NCBI GenBank assembly: GCA_965240325.2
Contig: OZ251223.1
Coordinates: forward strand, 2,046,001 to 2,110,000
Reading direction: 5' to 3'
Source: Rebecca billardiae RCC1528
Lineage: Eukaryota > Haptophyta
DNA length: 64,000 nt
Part shown: positions 61,741 to 64,000 of the stretch, piece after piece
Numbering within the stretch: position 1 is the first letter of the stretch
Layout: each line of letters opens with the position of its first letter
Translations under genes and position numbers: made by a program
Notes under the pieces: model-generated
Database searches by the model: none
Told to the model about the DNA's origin: nothing
Seen by the model: the letters and a program-made list of their open reading frames with translations, nothing else

Positions 61741-64000
61741 ATGGCGCATCTCCCCTGGGTCTCGCTGCTCGCGTGGGTCGCGACGAGCAGCGCGCCGCTC
61801 GGACTCGGCTTAAGCGCGTCGAGCCACCCGACGCGCCGCCTCGCGGGTGGCCCCTCGTCACTCGAGAGCGCAGGCGCATGGGCGAGCTGCGACTCGCCGG
61901 CAGACCTTTGCGCGCTCATGTGCGCGCACTGTCACAGCACATGCGCGCGCCGCGGCCGACTGCGCACGCTTTCGGCGCGGCTGCTCAACGCGTGCATGTC
62001 GTGCCCTGCGCCCTGCTGCGCTCCCACCCCGCCCCGCAGCGACCTCGACGCGAGCGGCCTAACGGGCACCATCCCGACAACGATTGGACATATGAGTGCT
62101 CTCACCGCGCTGTGCGCGCACCGCGCGTGCGTGCGCGCATCGCGGAGCGCACTGCGGAGGGCACCATGGACGCGTGGGGCTGATCCGCGCTCGCGCCACG
62201 CGACGCGACGCGCGGCAGGCGGCTGCACAACAACACGCTCAGCGGCACGCTGCCCACGGAGATCGGCCTCGCCACGCGGCTCGAGCTGCTGTGAGCGCGC
62301 GCGTGCACGCGGCGGGATGCGCGCTGGCGCGCTGGCGCGGGAGCGCTCGGACCTCACAGCCGCGTACCGCCTCTTCCCGTGCGCGCGCGTAGGGAACTAT
62401 ACGCCAACGCCCTGACCGGCTTCGTACCCTCCGAGCTCGGGCTGCTGACCGCACTCACCGCCCTGTGAGCGCGCACGCGTGCGGCGGCATGCGCGCCGCG
62501 CGACGCCGCCTCCGCGCGCCCGGCGGTTGGCAGTGGGGTGCTCCTGCACGCCGCGCAGCGCGGCGGGCTCACCGCGCGCGCGCGCGCGCGCCGCCCCGCC
62601 GCCCTCCTCCTCGTGCAGGCGGATGAGCGACACGCAGCTCTCGGGCGTGCTGCCAGCGGCTGTGCTGGCCCTCCCCAGCCTCAGCACCAAGTGCGTTGCA
62701 CGGCGCGCGCGCCCCTCCGCCCGCGCGCCCCTCCGCCGCCGCCACCGCCCAGCCGCGCTGACGCCCGCGCGCTCTGCGCTTCTCCGCGTGCACACACACA
62801 CCGCGCGCGCGCGCGCGCAGCGACTGGGCGCGGACGGCACTCTGCGGTGGGACCGTCACCTTTGCGGCGACCGGGACGTACACATTCGACGACTGCAGCC
62901 CGCCCAGCCCGCCGCCCTCGCCGCCGCCGAGCCCGCCGCCGAGCCCGCCGCCGAGCCCGCCGCCCTCGCCGCCGCCGCCACTACCGCCGCCGAGCCCGCC
63001 GCCATCGCCGCCGCCGCCACTACCGCCGCCGAGCCCGCCGCCCTCGCCGCCGCCCTCGCCGCCGCCCTCGCCGCCGCCCTCGCCGCCACCACCGTCGCCG
63101 CCACCCAGCCCTCCGCCCTCGCCGCCACCACCGTCGCCGCCACCCAGCCCGCCGCCCTCGCCGCCGCCGCCCTCGCCGCCGCCGAACCCGCCGCCCTCGC
63201 CACCGCCGCCGGGGCCGCCGCCGCGGCCGCCACCGAGCCCGCCGCCGCCGAGCCCGCCGCCGAGCCCGCCGCCGCCGAGCCCGCCCCCCTCGCCGCCGCC
63301 AGCTCCGCCGCCGCCGACCCCGCCGCCGAGCCCACCGCCCTCGCCACCGCCGCCCTCGCCGCCGCCCTTGCCGCCGCCGAGCCCTCCGCCTGCGCCGCCG
63401 CCGAGCCCGCCGCCGCCCTCGCCGCCGCCGAGCCCGCCGCCCTCGCCGCCGCCGCCGGCGCCACCGCCCAGCCCGCCGCCCAGCCCGCCGCCGCCGGCGC
63501 CACCGCCCTCGCCGCCTCCCAGTCCGCCGCCGCCCGTGCCGCCGCCGAGCCCGCCGCCGAGCCCGCCACCGTCGCCGCCGCCGTCAGCGCCGCCGAGCCC
63601 GCCGCCCAGCCCGCCGCCGTCGCCGCCGCCGTCGCCGCCGCCCAGCCCGCCACCGCCGCGCCCGCCGCCCTCGCCGCCGCCCAGCCCGCCGCCGCCGGCG
63701 CCGCCGCCCAGCCCGCCGCCCAGCCCGCCGCCCTCGCCGCCACCCGCGCCTCCGCCCAGCCCGCCGCCGCCCTCGCCGCCGCCCGCGCCGCCACCGAGCC
63801 CGCCGCCACCCTTGCCGCCACCGAGCCCGCCGCCACCTGTGCCGCCCCCGTCGCCACCGCCGAGCCCGCCGCCACCGGCTCCCCCGCCGGCCCCACCGCC
63901 CAGCCCGCCGCCGCCCTCGCCACCGCCCAGCCCACCGCCGAGCCCGCCACCGCCAGGCGACCCGCCGCATCCGCCGCCTCCGCCCAGCCCGCCTCCCAGC
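61741..64000 (+). CDS. Secreted leucine-rich-repeat protein with SPPP-repeat (hydroxyproline-rich) stalk, partial
   Basis: Exons 61741-61919, 62040-62111, 62219-62290, 62393-62464, 62619-62690 and 62821 to beyond 64000; introns of 120, 107, 102, 154 and 130 nt, all GT-AG and all phase 2. The start is the ATG before a signal peptide (MAHLPWVSLLAWVATSSAPL). Exons 2-5 are each exactly 72 nt and encode one 24-residue plant-type LRR (DLDASGLTGTIPTTIGHMSA; RLHNNTLSGTLPTEIG; ELYANALTGFVPSELG; RMSDTQLSGVLPAAVL). Exon 6 begins with a short Cys-bounded cap (LCGGTVTFAATGTYTFDDC) and goes straight into SPPP repeats that remain open to the window edge. LRR plus SPPP proteins (extensin- or pherophorin-like) sit in walls or on the cell surface. 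The right end is missing, so a following domain or membrane anchor cannot be judged. Confidence 0.85.
62892..64000 (+). repeat. SPPP/PPSP coding repeat tract
   Basis: More than 1.1 kb of CCGCCG-AGC/TCG-type codons giving SPPP, PPPP, with occasional LPPP, APPP, VPPP and one PGDPPHPP near the right edge. The opposite strand is open as an Ala/Gly/Arg-rich shadow. Confidence 0.95.

Noticed and set aside
62856-63950. Minus-strand Ala/Gly/Arg-rich open frame
   Set aside because: Exact complement of the SPPP repeat; the plus-strand frame continues in phase from an LRR gene.
1-64000. tRNA or rRNA genes
   Set aside because: No cloverleaf or rRNA signature noticed by eye; a covariance-model scan would be needed to exclude a tRNA with certainty.

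Overview
The window looks like nuclear DNA of a high-GC eukaryotic microalga. Long GC-rich genes are cut by short GT-AG introns. A pherophorin/extensin-type SPPP-repeat protein, a hybrid histidine kinase, an F-box protein and many transposable elements sit side by side. A haptophyte or similar chromalveolate alga is my best guess from style alone; no marker gene proves it. High GC leaves long spurious open frames on every strand, so genes were accepted only when they show a recognisable domain, splice logic or repeat structure.

Left part (1-17 kb) is gene-dense: the end of an EF-hand protein; an F-box/FIST protein (FBXO22-like, two exons, minus strand) next to a nearly perfect 395-bp inverted repeat; a 1372-residue helical-repeat protein that resembles the PRD1/MEI1 meiotic double-strand-break factors; a Pro/Tyr-rich protein; a three-exon protein with Sfi1-like repeats and a WD40 propeller (minus strand); and, divergent from it, a seven-helix PQ-loop membrane protein.

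Middle part (17-39 kb) is accessory: homopolymer hairpins, a perfect 315-bp tandem duplication, decayed ubiquitin-protease and pogo-transposase fragments, a complete Ty1/copia retrotransposon (405-bp LTRs, 5-bp target duplication, PBS, PPT, one frameshift, and a MYND zinc finger in the Gag-protease region), a long-inverted-repeat element, an 830-bp block present three times in two orientations, and a pogo/Tigger-type DDE transposase fragment.

The 39.8-45.7 kb section has two good single-exon genes, a membrane hybrid sensor kinase and an LpxK-type lipid A 4'-kinase, separated by two short terminal-inverted-repeat elements and a LINE 3' end.

From 45.7 to 61.6 kb I see mostly nested transposons: a decayed transposase copy, an element bounded by clusters of TGCCACATTAA, two head-to-head 5'-truncated LINE copies, a TA-flanked MITE inside one of them (its empty site is preserved in the other), and two 1.4-kb related elements in tandem, the first with five 64-bp repeats. 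The window ends in a secreted leucine-rich-repeat protein in which each 24-residue repeat is its own 72-nt phase-2 exon, followed by more than 1.1 kb of SPPP repeats running off the right edge.
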